From Aquila chrysaetos chrysaetos (lineage: Eukaryota; Chordata; Aves; Accipitriformes; Accipitridae): 64,000 nt of DNA. Location: the NCBI RefSeq assembly GCF_900496995.4, contig NC_044010.1, forward strand, positions 4,278,001-4,342,000, in the 5' to 3' direction. The notes under the pieces are model-generated. The model worked only from the letters and a program-made list of their open reading frames with translations. It was not told the DNA's origin and searched no databases. Below, piece after piece: positions 63,381 through 64,000 of the stretch. The stretch's first letter is position 1. Every line of letters begins with the position of its first letter. A program made the position numbers and the translations under genes.

Positions 63381-64000
63381 GCCAGACCTTGAAACGCAGC
63401 AGAAGGGTGGTCTGTGTGACACAGGTGTGCTTTCTGCCACCTTTGAGGAAAATCTACCTGAATTTGGCTAGGTAAAGAGCCTTTGAAAAATCAAATCTGA
63501 TCTTCCATGCGCTCAGCAGATGCACTGTAGAATTTAGCAAGGAAGAAAAAGCCCTTGAATTTTCACCCCCTTGCAGCTGCTGTGTGTGATGGGGCTGTTC
63601 CTCGTGCTCCCCACCAGCATGCAGACCGCGCTGAGCAGGTACTGGGACAAACCCAGTCCTCCCCTGGAGATGCTGTGAGCTGAGCTGGGGCTGGTCTCCA
63701 GCCGTAGGAGCGGGATGCAGGTCCATGTCTCCCTTACCTGCTCGGGGGATTTCCTTTGTCATACCTGGAGGTGATGGAGGAACAAGCCACCCTGCTCATC
63801 TTCAAGGAGACAGGGAGGTGACTAAGGCAGGGGATGCCTGGGGACAAAGGAGCGCGGTGGGAGCGGGACTGCGCCAAGGGATTTGGGGGAAGAACGGCAG
63901 AAGGGGAGCCAAATGGGACTGGATGGAGATGGGGACTCACTGGGGGTGAGTCACATCGATGGGGAGTCCTCTAAGACTTCTCTGCTTCAAGCTGTCCCAG

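Larger units (their letters stand above)
44121..64000 (+). other. First intron of the putative IGSF11 gene (continues past the window)
   Basis: The intron opens with GTGAGT. No convincing Ig-domain exon occurs before the window ends, so the intron is at least 19.9 kb, which suits a large-intron adhesion gene. It holds a perfect inverted repeat, three MIR-type relics, an ancient CR1 relic, a young CR1 tail and several homopolymers. The longer open frames, such as 44886-45434 minus and 60831-61316 minus, have no recognisable domains. A CpG-dense patch lies at about 62445-62725. Confidence 0.55.

Overview
The window reads as a non-coding-rich piece of a bird chromosome. The evidence is the repeat content: CR1 LINE 3' ends with the avian ATTCTATG tail, two solo LTRs of a family common in bird genomes, MIR-type CORE-SINE relics, and short GC-rich promoter islands set in AT-richer sequence. 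There are no operons, bacterial genes, CRISPR arrays or structural RNA genes.

Layout. Positions 1-3389 are the 3' flank of a minus-strand gene. Positions 3390-5896 hold that gene in four coding exons with matching splice sites; it encodes about 225 residues and I identify it as TEX55 (C3orf30) from its C-terminal Dpy-30/RIIa-like segment. Its first exon lies in a CpG island at about 5640-6450 that looks bidirectional. Positions 6451-43400 carry no recognisable coding exon. This stretch contains two solo LTRs in opposite orientations (15712-16305 minus, 34104-34689 plus), each with a 5-bp target-site duplication, several CR1 and older amniote repeat relics, and an orphan CpG island at 39285-39840. 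A second strong CpG island at about 43560-44330 holds a plus-strand signal-peptide exon (44048-44120) with a GTGAGT donor. Head-to-head synteny with TEX55 makes IGSF11 the best candidate for that gene. From 44121 to the end the window is its first intron, with MIR relics, an ancient CR1 reverse-transcriptase relic (about 50590-51060) and a young CR1 tail (63172-63380).

The two genes probably share a divergent regulatory region: TEX55 is a testis/sperm protein and IGSF11 an immunoglobulin-superfamily adhesion molecule. In human their 5' ends are almost adjacent, as I recall. Here the signal-peptide exon is about 38 kb from TEX55, so the island at 6.0 kb may also drive a distal IGSF11 first exon.

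I did not find a new multi-gene system. The most striking unexplained object is a perfect 50-bp inverted repeat with a 3-bp spacer at 44168-44270, 47 bp inside intron 1. Other points worth following are the orphan CpG island, a minus-strand splice donor in the IGSF11 promoter island, and a phase-compatible pseudo-exon at 61792-61865. All calls come from reading the sequence and remembered family features; no alignment or database search was run.
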